A stretch of 64,000 nt of DNA from Luteolibacter flavescens (GTDB lineage: Bacteria > Verrucomicrobiota > Verrucomicrobiia > Verrucomicrobiales > Akkermansiaceae), in assembly GCF_025950085.1 (NCBI RefSeq), contig NZ_JAPDDS010000006.1:62001-126000 (forward strand), written 5' to 3'. Each line of letters starts with the position of its first letter. The first letter of the stretch is position 1. Under the pieces are notes generated by a model. The model was not told the DNA's origin and did not search any database. It was given only the letters and a program-made list of their open reading frames with translations. Below are positions 17,842 through 27,142 of this stretch, piece after piece. A program made the translations under genes and the position numbers.

Positions 17842-18198
17842 TCACCGCAGCCAGTCGAAGCGTTTGTCGTCCAGCACCACTCTCCTAGCTTCGGGCCAAG
17901 CTGCGCACGAGGCGGCCACTGCGGACCGCGCCTCCTCATACCTCCCGGTCTCAACCATGGCCGTTGCCATCCCGTGGTAAAACGCCGCCGCCGCCTGCCG
18001 ATCAAGGAAGCTTCCAGACGCGAGCTTCTCGGCTATCTCGGTTCCTCGACCCCAGTCCCTGGTCGCGTCGAATATCCGAACCAGAATCCGAAGAGCTTGT
18101 GGTCCTTTCCGTCTGGGCCGGGGCAATGAATAGATCGCGGCCTTGGCTTCGTTCCACAAGCCTCGCGCCGCCAGCTTTTCCGCTTGCGCAAGATTCAT
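17842..18198 (-). CDS. Small TPR-like protein
   Basis: A 118-residue all-helical protein with TPR-like helix pairs (AEKLAARGLWNEAKAAIYSL; ATAMVETGRYEEARSAVAAS) ending AAWPEARRVVLDDKRFDWLR. It shares layout and its final motif with the plus-strand protein at 28266-28622 (AVEAWPAIRSEIIDDPDLSE). Proteins of this type recur in Verrucomicrobia, and the role is unknown. It is convergent with the early operon. Confidence 0.7.
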   Translation of the reverse strand: MNLAQAEKLAARGLWNEAKAAIYSLPRPRRKGPQALRILVRIFDATRDWGRGTEIAEKLASGSFLDRQAAAAFYHGMATAMVETGRYEEARSAVAASCAAWPEARRVVLDDKRFDWLR

Positions 18199-18341
18199 TC
18201 AGATACCTTCCGCTGGAATACGGGGCTGCGCAAAGGACATCTCGTCTACTGGCGGAACGTTGGCCGTATCTAGGCCGCGGTTGCCAATATCAGGTCACGC
18301 AACGGACTTGCTGTAGCGCTTTAAATCACCACGTTCAACCC

Positions 18342-18635
18342 ATGAGGAACTACCTCGTCACCTTCCACTCCCCCGACGATCACGGCATCGAAGAGCGTCT
18401 CTCCGTGATCCTTTACAAAAACTACCGCGTGATCACCGAGGATCGCTCCGCGGGACTGTTTTTCATCACTGACGACAGCCATTCTGACGCATCGCACATC
18501 CTCGACCATCTGACCGGCTCGCTCGACGAAGAGTCGGTCTTCACTCTCTACGTCTTCGAAATTCGAGGGTCTTGGGATGCAGCGGCCGACGAAGAGGTGG
18601 TTCAGGCGCTGGAATCGAAAATTCGCCGGAATTGA
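18342..18635 (+). CDS. Hypothetical small protein
   Basis: A 97-residue soluble protein (MRNYLVTFHSPDDHGIEERL). Its alternating strand/helix pattern (VILYKNYRVI, GLFFITDDSH, FTLYVFEIRG) suggests a small ferredoxin-like alpha/beta fold. It stands alone after a 143-base gap and is followed by a hairpin. Family not recognised. Confidence 0.6.
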   Translation: MRNYLVTFHSPDDHGIEERLSVILYKNYRVITEDRSAGLFFITDDSHSDASHILDHLTGSLDEESVFTLYVFEIRGSWDAAADEEVVQALESKIRRN

Positions 18636-18652
18636 CGGAGACGAACGTCAGT

Positions 18653-18680
18653 CGCTTCCGAGATAGCTCTTTCGGAAGCG
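18653..18680 (+). terminator. Hairpin downstream of the small alpha/beta gene
   Basis: CGCTTCCGA and TCGGAAGCG pair around a ten-base loop, 17 bases after a stop. There is no clear T tract, so it may be a weak or rho-assisted terminator. Confidence 0.4.
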
Positions 18681-18833
18681 CTGGCGAGCAGGTTCAAGGC
18701 TCCAGGGATTGGAAAGCCGGAAATTAACCTGGGCAGCGGCAAACAGCGTCGAGCATCAGAGGGTTACGAGACTGGAAAACTATGCAGGCGACCGGACCGG
18801 GAGTTCGGAAAAGCCGCGGTCAAAACCGCAGAT

Positions 18834-19226
18834 TTGCGGTGGGATTTGGAAATTCACCAAGGTTCAGCGGATGCGGACCCATCGGTGCTCTCCAAGCTTC
18901 TCCGAAGCGTGGAAGATCTGGAGTTGGAACTCGTAGCCCTCGCTGCTCACTGGATTGACGGGTGGAGCTCCGTTCGCAGGAAGAGACATTCCATCGAGTG
19001 GCGGGGTGTGTTGGTCAGCGGCACAAAGCCAATCACCGACCCTGCATTCTTTTGGGGATGGCTGCTGGCAGGGGGAGTCGTTCATTTCGACGGATTAGCA
19101 GACTTGCAGGCGGTCTGCAAGGAACGTGCATCTCGGTCAGTCGGGAGCGAATTCGGCTATTACGCGGTCCAGCAGGTCCTGCTGAACCACTTGATCCAGT
19201 CCGGACTCGGCAATCTTCCGGCGTAG
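18834..19226 (+). CDS. Doubtful hypothetical protein
   Basis: An open frame of 130 codons with a TTG start. It contains plausible segments (LSKLLRSVEDLELELVALAA, AFFWGWLLAGGVV), but its last 90 bases overlap the opposite-strand 63-residue gene. No family or Shine-Dalgarno was seen. Recorded because 18636-19136 otherwise holds nothing. Confidence 0.25.
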   Translation: MRWDLEIHQGSADADPSVLSKLLRSVEDLELELVALAAHWIDGWSSVRRKRHSIEWRGVLVSGTKPITDPAFFWGWLLAGGVVHFDGLADLQAVCKERASRSVGSEFGYYAVQQVLLNHLIQSGLGNLPA

Positions 19227-19328
19227 GTATTCTGCCTTCGAATTCTGTGCGATGGCGCAGTCGCCGGGGGAACAATGCTGCTCTGTGATCAGCAGTTCGA
19301 TGAATGCGCGTAGCTCCGCCTCGTTCAT
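19137..19328 (-). CDS. Small hypothetical late protein
   Basis: A 63-residue charged helical protein (MNEAELRAFIELLITEQHCS). It is last in the late minus-strand run, 127 bases after the preceding gene. Amphipathic helices and acidic character look genuine; no known family. Confidence 0.5.
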   Translation of the reverse strand: MNEAELRAFIELLITEQHCSPGDCAIAQNSKAEYLRRKIAESGLDQVVQQDLLDRVIAEFAPD

Positions 19329-19455
19329 CCGGCCATATCAGCGGGGTTGGACGGTGAGAGCAAGATCTTCGGTTGCAGGTTGCCTCGCTGGCTCAGAAGG
19401 CATCGGTAGGGGGAGCTAGCGCATGTGTTCACGTGGTCAGTCCGTGACGGTCGCG

Positions 19456-20133
19456 TCAAGTCGGCCCGTAGCTGTCCACCTTCACCGGGTGGTTCAGCAG
19501 CAGGGGATTCACAATCACCTTCTCCGGCACCGTCTTGAATGTCTGGGCGTTCCAATGGGTCTTCCGGCGATTTGCGCTCTCCATCGTCATCCCGGCCCGC
19601 CGCAGCACCGAGGGGAGAGCGATCTCGGAGAAGCACTCCCGCGTCTCCTCCGCGCATCGGATTGCCTCGAGTACAGCCCGGCGGGAGAGCCTGAAGCAGG
19701 CCGGCACGAAGAAGCACGATGCCCAGTCCGGGGTGCCGCGATGGCTCCACCAGGGATTCTGCAACGTGGCAGCCCGCTCGCGTATCGGGTTGCTCACGCA
19801 GTCGGCGGGATTCCCTCGTTGATCGGCGAACAGCGCCTTCCATCGCTCCTGCGAGGCCACGCAATCGCTCTCGATGAACCAGTAGGCGTCGGCATCGACT
19901 GCGAGATCCCGCACGGCGGCGAGCCCCACCCATGCCGCCCGCACCCAGCAACGCTTCGTGAATGGAACCGACGTGTCCGCGGAAAGCCAGTTGCCCGGAA
20001 CCCGAAAAGGGCGGGCGTGCCGTTGGTGGCACTCCGGCAGGGAGACGGCGATCACGCGCTCGTGGGCGTCCTGCAGGGCCTGAACGCGGAGGGGATGCCC
20101 CGTCACATCCTGAACGATGACCACCTCGGTCAT
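19456..20133 (-). CDS. Hypothetical protein, possibly glycosyltransferase-like
   Basis: A 225-residue protein. It has a GT-A-like order of elements: a leading strand MTEVVIVQDVTG, a helix, DADAYWFIESDCV at the place of a DxD-type metal site, and a conserved WWSHRGTPDWASCFFVPACF segment. This is a weak structural guess, not a family match. It starts in an overlap with the upstream gene and is part of the capsid/tail operon. A host-surface or virion glycan role is possible. Confidence 0.55.
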   Translation of the reverse strand: MTEVVIVQDVTGHPLRVQALQDAHERVIAVSLPECHQRHARPFRVPGNWLSADTSVPFTKRCWVRAAWVGLAAVRDLAVDADAYWFIESDCVASQERWKALFADQRGNPADCVSNPIRERAATLQNPWWSHRGTPDWASCFFVPACFRLSRRAVLEAIRCAEETRECFSEIALPSVLRRAGMTMESANRRKTHWNAQTFKTVPEKVIVNPLLLNHPVKVDSYGPT

Positions 20134-20438
20134 ATCGGGCTGCTGCTGTTGTCGTCGTCGCAGCCGGTCCGAATCACCTGCTCACCTTCCGTTAGGATCT
20201 TACGGCGGTCCCATTCCAGCCGACCGACCTCAGCCCCGTCACAGTCCTGGAAGATGATCTTGCCCTCCTTGCCGATCGCCTGATTCACCGTCTTGCTGCC
20301 CTGCTGCGGCTGCACCGTCGGACGCGGAGCGGGAGCGGGGCGCGGCCTGCCCACCGAGGAATCGCGGAGGGTCTTGGTCTCAAAGAAGGTTCGGACTGCT
20401 TCCCGCCGCTCGGTCTGTTGCTTGCTCTCAGGGATCAT
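20130..20438 (-). CDS. Small late hypothetical protein
   Basis: A 102-residue protein starting in an ATGA overlap with the large Ig-like gene and itself overlapping the next start. The N-terminal half is charged and Pro-rich (RPRPAPAPRP); the C-terminal half looks like a small beta domain (GKIIFQDCDGAEVGRLEWDR). Translational coupling on both sides suggests a structural accessory role. Confidence 0.55.
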   Translation of the reverse strand: MIPESKQQTERREAVRTFFETKTLRDSSVGRPRPAPAPRPTVQPQQGSKTVNQAIGKEGKIIFQDCDGAEVGRLEWDRRKILTEGEQVIRTGCDDDNSSSPI

Positions 20439-23400
20439 GGATAGGTGCTCTTCCACGTCCACGTGGCTGCCGCGTCGAGCGGCAGTTCGTAGAGGATGTT
20501 CCACTTCGTCCCGTTCCAGTGCGCGTTCGTGTCGAGCCCTCGGTCGAAGGCGGCCGTGTAGATCCGCCCGTCTGGCAGCGCGAGTGTCGCGGTGACGAGC
20601 GGGAGGGGGATCGGACCGTTCACTCCGGGGATGATCGTCGCCGTGCCGTGGATCGGGATGTACGCCCCGAATCGCGGAACCGGCGCCACCACGTTGAATG
20701 GCCACGTCGGCTGCGTGTGGCCGGGGATCGTCATGTCGAGGAAGTCGGCACCGTTGACGACGATGTCGGCCTGCGCGCTGCCGGGGAAAGACAGGGTGAG
20801 GACCATTCCCGGCCGCATTTCGCGGATCCAGACGAAGTGGTAGAAGTTGATGTGCTGGGGAGTGCCAGCTCCACCCGGACGGCTCGACGAGAACAGAAGC
20901 TCGATGTGCAACGGTCCGAGGTCGATCGTCGGGGCGTAGAACCACACCGGATCGGAGTCTCCCGCGGGATACCGGGCGACCACCGCCCAGCGCTCGCCAT
21001 TCTCCCCAAGGTCGGAGGGAAGAGTGAAGACGAAGTTCCCGTTCGGGTGGACGGTGGCCAAGGTCTCGTCATCCGGATCGTTCTCCGGGTAGATGGCGAT
21101 CGTGGTCGCACCGGCGGGAAGCGTGCCGACGTAGCCGATGCTGGCCTGGGTAAAGGTAGGCATCGCCAGCGGGATTACCGGAGCCGTGATCGTGATCGAG
21201 TTCGAGCGGATCGCCGCGTTCACCGGACTTGTCGCCACCACGCGGACGGACTCACCGCGGATCAGGCCGGGCAGGAGGGGGATGCCATAGTTCCCGCCGC
21301 CGTCGGCGGTGTCGTATGCCAGCAGCGTGTTTCCGAGGTAGGCATTCACCCGCGCGCCCGGCGTCGCCACGCCCTCGATGAGCACCGAGGTGGTGAAGGC
21401 TGCACTGGTGAGCGTGGGTGGCGTGCTCGAGGCCTCGACGACCGTCGCTGGTGACGTCCCGCCGGCATCGGTGGCTGTGACGGATACCTCGTCGCCGGGT
21501 GACAGCGCCGTGCTGAAGGCAAAGGCGAAGTTTCCCGCGGAGTTCGCCACCACCGTGGACGCTCCGACGCCGGGAGTCGTGTTCGCGCTCGCCGGTGAGG
21601 GGATGAGGCCTTGGCAGGTGCCGTTCGTGATCGAGATTGCCAGCGACGCATCATTCGGTGCGACCGCGCGCGCCGTGAGTGTGACCTGGTTCCCCGCGCT
21701 GCCGGGGAGATAGTCGTTGTTCGCCTGCGAGAGCAGGATGCCCGCTACAGCCTTCTCCGCCACGGTGGATGCGGTGTCGCCGAAACCCACGGCGAAGTCC
21801 ACCTGCAGCGGGCTCCAACTGGCGACCCCGCTCGTGATCGTCGCCCTTGCGGTACCGGCGGCGGTGATGCTCACCGGAGAGTTTCCCGCCGTGGTGATGG
21901 TCGATGTCGCAGGCGTGACGCCAGTGCTGTTCGGGTCGGTCAGATTCATTCCGGCGGTGCCGTCGTTCGCGGCCGTCACACGCGCTGTCGCCAGAAGGTT
22001 CCCGCCAGCCGTGGAGAAGATCCAGTGAGCATTCGCCGCGGTACCCTCCAGCGCCCATTGAGCAGCGGTAGCCATCTCGCCCGCGGCCATCCCCGCGGTG
22101 AGCGGCACCATCACGCCCGTGACCGAGACGAGCGCCGAAGTGAAATCGACGAGCGCGTCGTCGCTCGTCGTGATCGTGCCCGCGAAGGCCAGCGTGAGAA
22201 TCTGGGGCCGGTTTGCTGGAATGGTGACCGTTTCCACCTGTGCCACGGCGTTCACCAGAATCGAGATCCTCGCTCCGGGCTTCGAGGTGCCGGTGAGGGT
22301 GGTGAGGTCCGCAGAAATGGTGGCAGTCGGCGCGAGGGGCGCGAGGTCGTTGGTGGTGACTGGCGTGACCTGCGAAGGAATGCCCCCGCGGCGCGCGATG
22401 ACGCTAAGCACGACCGGGTCGTTGTGGGTCACGTCCAGCTTCATCGAGTAGGCCCCGGAGCCGTCGCTCATGCCGCGACCGATGATTGTCAACCCTTCGC
22501 GGGCGCTGACTTCGGCGTAGGGGCTCGTCGTCCCGCTGATCGTCCGGTTGTCCGCGGAAATGTCGGCAGTCGGCAGCAGCGGGCGACCGGCGGCCGGCGG
22601 CGGGTCGTTCGCGCCGGTGTCTCCAGTGTAGCCATCCGGGGCCGTCTGCCCGAGTGGGATCGTCTGCCCGTTGTAGACGCCCGTCGTGTTGATTTCCTCG
22701 ATCTCGATCAGGTAGAGGCCGTATCGGGTCTTCCGAGGCGTGTAGCCGATGATCATCGAGCTCGATCCGGCGAAGGCGGAGAAGCCGGGAGTGGCCGCCA
22801 GCGTGTTTGTGCTCTGGCCGACGCTGATAGTGTCGCCGTTCTCAATGTGGAGCTCGCCGTGAATCGTCTCCGGGATATCGAGCTGCCGCGCCTCCGCGAA
22901 TGCCGAGTTTCCACGGTCGGAAGCATTTGCCCACGCCCGGCTGATGCCTATGGTTTCGTTCACCGTCACGATCTTCTGGATCGGATACAGTAGCCGGAGT
23001 GCGTCGGGCGTCGTCGTGAGGAATCTCAGGATCCGTGCCTCGTAGGGACCGCCGGATGGCTTCACGATGTCATAGGCGAAGTAGTAGGCCTCATCGTAGG
23101 CGGGTGCGGCCTCCGGCGAGTTCGCCCATGCCCACGCTGCCACCAAGTTGATTCCGCGGAGCAGGGCGGGGAAGGGGTAGTTTGCATCCGCCGGGATGGA
23201 GACGAGCTGCCGCGGGGCGGAGTAATCACCAGCGAGCCGCGTGGTGATTTTCAAGTCGTGGTGCTCGCTGCCGCTGACACCCTCGACCGTCACTCCGCCG
23301 CCTGAGCTGTCTGCCACGCTGCCACGGGGGACAACCTCGGTCGTGCGCGTCACGCTCGCATCGAGTTCGTCGTCATAGAAGGGCTCGATCTTCGGTGAGA

Positions 23401-23869
23401 GAATGAAGATCCGCTCGACGGCCACGAGAATGGAATTCGGGTCGCTGCCGATCTTCGACACGGTCTCGGTGGCAAATTTGAAGGGCGGGAAGAGCGTGTC
23501 GGGGGTTCCTGCCGCGGGAATCGTGCCCGCATATCCGCTGGCCAGATAGTCGGCCCGCTTCATCACGTAGAAGCGGCTTACCGTATCGCCGCCGGACTTG
23601 CTGAAGTTGTAGCTGTCCTGAGCTGCGAAAGTCGCCGGTGCCGGAAGGTGCTGGATCCACACTTCCTTGTGATTGTTCCCACGGGGTGACGAGCCTCTGG
23701 CGATGATGAGGTGCCCGCTGAACTGTCCCCACTCGGGACCGACGGGCGCACCGATGGCCGGAAGCGGCGTCTGCACCGAGACCGCCCGCTTTGTCGTGTA
23801 GATGTTGATGATCCCCTGGAACTGGGAGTCATCCACCGTCGTGCGCGGTGTGAAGGCGTCGTCGGCCAT
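20435..23869 (-). CDS. Large Ig-like-domain virion protein (probable tail)
   Basis: A 1144-residue protein. The N-terminal ~400 residues form a unique mixed domain (FYVMKRADYLASGYAGTIPA). The rest is a chain of Ig-like beta-sandwich repeats (ISGTTSPYAEVSAREGLTII, LTGTSKPGARISILVN, LIEGVATPGARVNAYLGN) like Big_6-type modules. The C-terminal ~150 residues are a separate beta-rich domain. It lies downstream of capsid and tail-tube-like genes, so a tail or head-decoration structural role is likely, with the Ig repeats binding host glycans. It has no signal peptide, as expected for a virion part. Confidence 0.75.
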   Translation of the reverse strand: MADDAFTPRTTVDDSQFQGIINIYTTKRAVSVQTPLPAIGAPVGPEWGQFSGHLIIARGSSPRGNNHKEVWIQHLPAPATFAAQDSYNFSKSGGDTVSRFYVMKRADYLASGYAGTIPAAGTPDTLFPPFKFATETVSKIGSDPNSILVAVERIFILSPKIEPFYDDELDASVTRTTEVVPRGSVADSSGGGVTVEGVSGSEHHDLKITTRLAGDYSAPRQLVSIPADANYPFPALLRGINLVAAWAWANSPEAAPAYDEAYYFAYDIVKPSGGPYEARILRFLTTTPDALRLLYPIQKIVTVNETIGISRAWANASDRGNSAFAEARQLDIPETIHGELHIENGDTISVGQSTNTLAATPGFSAFAGSSSMIIGYTPRKTRYGLYLIEIEEINTTGVYNGQTIPLGQTAPDGYTGDTGANDPPPAAGRPLLPTADISADNRTISGTTSPYAEVSAREGLTIIGRGMSDGSGAYSMKLDVTHNDPVVLSVIARRGGIPSQVTPVTTNDLAPLAPTATISADLTTLTGTSKPGARISILVNAVAQVETVTIPANRPQILTLAFAGTITTSDDALVDFTSALVSVTGVMVPLTAGMAAGEMATAAQWALEGTAANAHWIFSTAGGNLLATARVTAANDGTAGMNLTDPNSTGVTPATSTITTAGNSPVSITAAGTARATITSGVASWSPLQVDFAVGFGDTASTVAEKAVAGILLSQANNDYLPGSAGNQVTLTARAVAPNDASLAISITNGTCQGLIPSPASANTTPGVGASTVVANSAGNFAFAFSTALSPGDEVSVTATDAGGTSPATVVEASSTPPTLTSAAFTTSVLIEGVATPGARVNAYLGNTLLAYDTADGGGNYGIPLLPGLIRGESVRVVATSPVNAAIRSNSITITAPVIPLAMPTFTQASIGYVGTLPAGATTIAIYPENDPDDETLATVHPNGNFVFTLPSDLGENGERWAVVARYPAGDSDPVWFYAPTIDLGPLHIELLFSSSRPGGAGTPQHINFYHFVWIREMRPGMVLTLSFPGSAQADIVVNGADFLDMTIPGHTQPTWPFNVVAPVPRFGAYIPIHGTATIIPGVNGPIPLPLVTATLALPDGRIYTAAFDRGLDTNAHWNGTKWNILYELPLDAAATWTWKSTYP

Positions 23870-23872
23870 GGG

Positions 23873-24802
23873 TCAGTAGGTCGAGGTGAACCGCGCGCCG
23901 GCGCTCTTCCGCGGATTGAGGGAAGCCAGCAGCTTCAACGCGCTCTGGTAGTCGTCATCGACCGACACTTCGGAATTTCCGGGAAGGTAGAAGGCGGAAG
24001 AGCTGAGCCGCTTGAGGGCGATGGGATAGAAAAGGGTCTGGACGAACTGCAGCGGGATCGGAAGGGCCGCGTTGCTTGCTAGGCTGTCGACGACGACCGG
24101 AGGTGCCAGCATGGCGCGATACTCAAGCACGCCGTCGACCGCCGGTGCCGGTTGGATTTTGAGGCGCTGCCGCGGCCCCGACGTCGCGTCCTTCATCCAG
24201 GTGTCCACCGTGTAGCCAATCGGCTGGCCGATCCGCTGTGCGACCCGCGGAGGCGGCGGGTCAGCCTGATGGTGTCGATGGAGACCGAAGTCATCATCCC
24301 GCGGCGGGAGCGTCGGGTATTCGCTGGCCACGAGGTTTCCCAGTTCCCGGCGATTCGCCTTCACCGGCTCGCAAACCTCCATCACGTCGGCGTCCAGCGT
24401 GACGCAGTCCTGAAACACCGTGGCCAAGGTGCTGCCGGTGGGCCCGTCGTGCGGCACCTTCAGCATCACGGCAGCAGCGTCGTTGCGGATCTGGTTATCG
24501 AAGGCGCTTCCGTCGATCACGATCGCGCAGCCCGCCATCCATGCTTCCCATCCGGTGGTGATGGTTGCAGCCGAGCTTCCATGCGTGACGGTGATCGTCA
24601 CTCGCGCCGGAGCCCGCAGCAGTGCGCCCTTCTCGTCGTAGCGGACCCATGGCGATCCCGCACCGAAAAGCTCTTGGAGCGCGGCATTCATCGCCAGTGC
24701 CACCGCCGCATTCCTTCCCGGGTAGTCGGCGTGGTCCGGAATCTGGCGCTCTTCCCAGGCGAAGCGGGTGAGGAGCTGCGCGGCAATGGCATTGATGGTC
24801 AT
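23873..24802 (-). CDS. Tail tube/head-tail adaptor-like protein
   Basis: A 309-residue protein from the ATG at 24802. The size, position after the capsid gene, and features such as the N-terminal helix (NAIAAQLLTRFAWEERQIPD) and end (LKLLASLNPRKSAGARFTST) resemble tail tubular A/gp4-type proteins of podoviruses. Those form the ring joining portal and tail. Similarity is judged by order and style only. It starts 7 bases after the upstream stop. Confidence 0.55.
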   Translation of the reverse strand: MTINAIAAQLLTRFAWEERQIPDHADYPGRNAAVALAMNAALQELFGAGSPWVRYDEKGALLRAPARVTITVTHGSSAATITTGWEAWMAGCAIVIDGSAFDNQIRNDAAAVMLKVPHDGPTGSTLATVFQDCVTLDADVMEVCEPVKANRRELGNLVASEYPTLPPRDDDFGLHRHHQADPPPPRVAQRIGQPIGYTVDTWMKDATSGPRQRLKIQPAPAVDGVLEYRAMLAPPVVVDSLASNAALPIPLQFVQTLFYPIALKRLSSSAFYLPGNSEVSVDDDYQSALKLLASLNPRKSAGARFTSTY

Positions 24803-24809
24803 GACAGGA

Positions 24810-25481
24810 TCAGGCTTTCGACTTCGCCTTCTTGCTCGCGGGCTTCGCGGCTTTTGCTTTCTCAAGCTTCTTCCGGTCGCGGTATTGCTTCTGCCGCTCG
24901 GCATTGCTCATCGCTGCCTTGGCTGCCGGCTTCGATGCGGCATCAGCTTCCGGCCCCCGCTGGGTGGTGGCAGGCTGGTTGCTCAGCTCGCCCTCGATGG
25001 CCGCAATCTGACCTTTCAACGTGGCTTCGATCTCGTCCGTGGAAGCGCCGGAAGAGAGAAGCGAGATGGCGGACATGATGATCTCCGGCGCGCCGGTCAG
25101 TTCGGCGAGGCGCTTGAAGGTCTCCAAGCTCGATGGGGTGCCCGAAGTCTGCGCCGGGGGCTGCGCGTGTTTCCACGGGACCACGAGGATCATGAGGGGT
25201 GTCTTCAACGCGTTGCGCGTGCCCAGCACGTCCTGAGCAATCGACGTGTTCTTCGCGTAGACTCCCTTGGGGACGCCCGCCATCCACACCGAGACGGGAA
25301 CGTCGATGACGTGCGCCCCTATCTCGTTGTCACGCGTCGCGAGGTAGCGCCTCGAGAGACCGCGGAGGGTGTAGATCCCCGGATTATTGATCTGGCGGAT
25401 GACCAGGCGCACGGCGTGGGTTTCATTGGGAGCCGCAAAGCGGATGAGGTCCGCGGCGGTGACGATTTGGGGCAGGTTCAT
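24810..25481 (-). CDS. Hypothetical structural protein with Lys/Ala-rich tail
   Basis: A 223-residue protein. The first ~110 residues are a folded alpha/beta domain (VSVWMAGVPKGVYAKN, LMILVVPWKH). The last 50 are highly basic (MSNAERQKQYRDRKKLEKAK followed by KPASKKAKSKA), suitable for contact with packaged DNA or a linker. It is between the capsid terminator and the tail-tube-like gene. Function unknown. Confidence 0.6.
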   Translation of the reverse strand: MNLPQIVTAADLIRFAAPNETHAVRLVIRQINNPGIYTLRGLSRRYLATRDNEIGAHVIDVPVSVWMAGVPKGVYAKNTSIAQDVLGTRNALKTPLMILVVPWKHAQPPAQTSGTPSSLETFKRLAELTGAPEIIMSAISLLSSGASTDEIEATLKGQIAAIEGELSNQPATTQRGPEADAASKPAAKAAMSNAERQKQYRDRKKLEKAKAAKPASKKAKSKA

Positions 25482-25510
25482 GGAGATGAATCAGGGCCGC
25501 ATCTGGGAAA

Positions 25511-25549
25511 GGAAAAGGGGGCGGCGGTAGATGCGCGACCGCCGCCCCC
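25511..25549 (-). terminator. Terminator after the major capsid gene
   Basis: Minus strand: GGGGGCGGCGGT, nine-base loop, ACCGCCGCCCCC, then TTTTCC. It lies 24 bases after the capsid stop. A partial terminator here would keep capsid mRNA above the downstream tail genes. Confidence 0.8.
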
Positions 25550-25572
25550 AGTGGGTTCCGAGCCCGGCCTCG

Positions 25573-27096
25573 TCAGATCGACGGGCAGGGGAAGCCTTCG
25601 TGCTCGATCGCATGGCGGACGAGCAGGTAGCTGACCGGCTTGCCGCGCGGGTTCTTCGTCACGCCGGTGCCGAAGAACTCCTCGTAGCCACGGCCTTGGA
25701 TGTGGCCGTAGTCACGCTCCTGCTCGATCAGCGCATTGCGGATGCCACCGTAGGCGAAGCAGGCAGCCATCGCGCCGAAGACGTAGGACTCACCGAGGCA
25801 CACGCCGCGGGCGTTCGCCTGGATGATGTAGGCACCGGCCTGCACCTGGTCCTTGTAGACGTAGCCAGCAGGGAGGTTGCTGTCGGCATCCGGTGTGATC
25901 ACGTTGGCCGCAACCGTGGGCGTGGTGCCGAGGTTGAGCTGACCCACGATCTTCGCGCCCTTCGTCGATGTGCCGGCGGTGGTGGCGAGGATCTTCGTGA
26001 TGACGATCTGGTTGCCATTGTTGCCGCTGCCGGTATAGGCGATGAAGCAGCGCGACCCGTCCGGATTGCATGCCCACGCGTAGTATTCGGTGGGGTCCGC
26101 CGCCGGGTTGTCGGTGATGAAGAACTTGAACGCGTGGCCGTAGAAGAACTGCCAATATTGCGACAGCAGGTTCGCCGGGTTGGTGACCAGCTTGCAGTCG
26201 GCTGCCGCGCTCGCGATGCTGAACGCCACGTTGTTGATGCCCGTCGGGCTCATCGCGCCGCCGGTGTAGTCGTCCCACGCCTCATCTGTCTCGCGCATCT
26301 CGAAGAAGGGCATGCCCTGCCAGTCGATGAGTTCGCCGGTGAAGTTCGCGTTCATCTCGCCGCGAGCGTGGCCATTGGCGAGCGCGAGCTGGAAGCCGTC
26401 GTCGTTGCGGATCGGCAGCATCGCAGTGCGGCCGCCGAAGATGAGGTATCCGTCGATCGCGCTGCCGGTACCCGAACGCTTCACCTGCATCGGCAGGCCG
26501 CCGAGACGGCCCAAGCGGGAACGGGCAGCGCTGCAGAGGTCGAGGCTGAGCGTGTCGGTGGCGAGGAGGTCGTTGTCGCTCGCGCGGTTGTTCACGCGGT
26601 AGAGGTTGCCGTCGACCGCCTTTCGAAGGCGCATCATCATGTCGTTCTGACGGTTGATGCCCATCTTCTTGCCGAGGAGCTTCAGCAGCGTGCTCGTCAG
26701 CTTGCCTCCCGTGGTCATGAGGTGGAGTTCCTCCTTGGTCAGCTCGAAGCCGTCGCGGTAGAGGCCGATAGCCACGTCCCACGTCTTCATGATCGAGGTG
26801 GAGGTGCGGCCGGTCAGCTCCTGCGAGCCTTTCGCACCGGGACCACCGGGCGTGCCGACAACCGTGAAGTTCACCTTGTCCGCCCCGCCGCCGCTGAGGT
26901 CGGAGTTCTCGACGAAGATGGAGCGCACTCCCATTAGGCTCGCGCCACCGGTGTATTTGGACGTGAAACCGGCAAAGGCGTTCTGCTGGGTCGCCGCCAT
27001 GTGCAGCGTCTTGGAGAAGACCTCTCCCTTCAGTTTGGGATCCTCCGCGATGTATTCGGAGAGGATTTTGACATTCGAATCGCTATTGTAAGCCAT
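25573..27096 (-). CDS. Major capsid protein, N4-gp56-like family
   Basis: A 507-residue coat protein. DKVNFTVVGTPGGPGAKGSQ and LTGRTSTSIMKTWDVAIGLY match the N4-gp56/DUF4043 capsid signature (beta-strand, G-x-G loop, then the E-loop helix). The C-terminal KPVSYLLVRHAIEHEGFPC also fits. It follows a scaffold-like gene and precedes a strong terminator, the usual head-gene layout. Self-assembly into an icosahedral T-shell is known for the fold, not shown here. Confidence 0.85.
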   Translation of the reverse strand: MAYNSDSNVKILSEYIAEDPKLKGEVFSKTLHMAATQQNAFAGFTSKYTGGASLMGVRSIFVENSDLSGGGADKVNFTVVGTPGGPGAKGSQELTGRTSTSIMKTWDVAIGLYRDGFELTKEELHLMTTGGKLTSTLLKLLGKKMGINRQNDMMMRLRKAVDGNLYRVNNRASDNDLLATDTLSLDLCSAARSRLGRLGGLPMQVKRSGTGSAIDGYLIFGGRTAMLPIRNDDGFQLALANGHARGEMNANFTGELIDWQGMPFFEMRETDEAWDDYTGGAMSPTGINNVAFSIASAAADCKLVTNPANLLSQYWQFFYGHAFKFFITDNPAADPTEYYAWACNPDGSRCFIAYTGSGNNGNQIVITKILATTAGTSTKGAKIVGQLNLGTTPTVAANVITPDADSNLPAGYVYKDQVQAGAYIIQANARGVCLGESYVFGAMAACFAYGGIRNALIEQERDYGHIQGRGYEEFFGTGVTKNPRGKPVSYLLVRHAIEHEGFPCPSI

Positions 27097-27142
27097 GGAT
27101 AGGGGTCAGTGGAGGTGGTTTGGTGATCCCGACGGCTGCATG

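Noticed and set aside
21611..22993. 460-codon plus-strand frame over the Ig-like virion gene
   Set aside because: Arg/Asp/Gly-rich antisense shadow with no motif.
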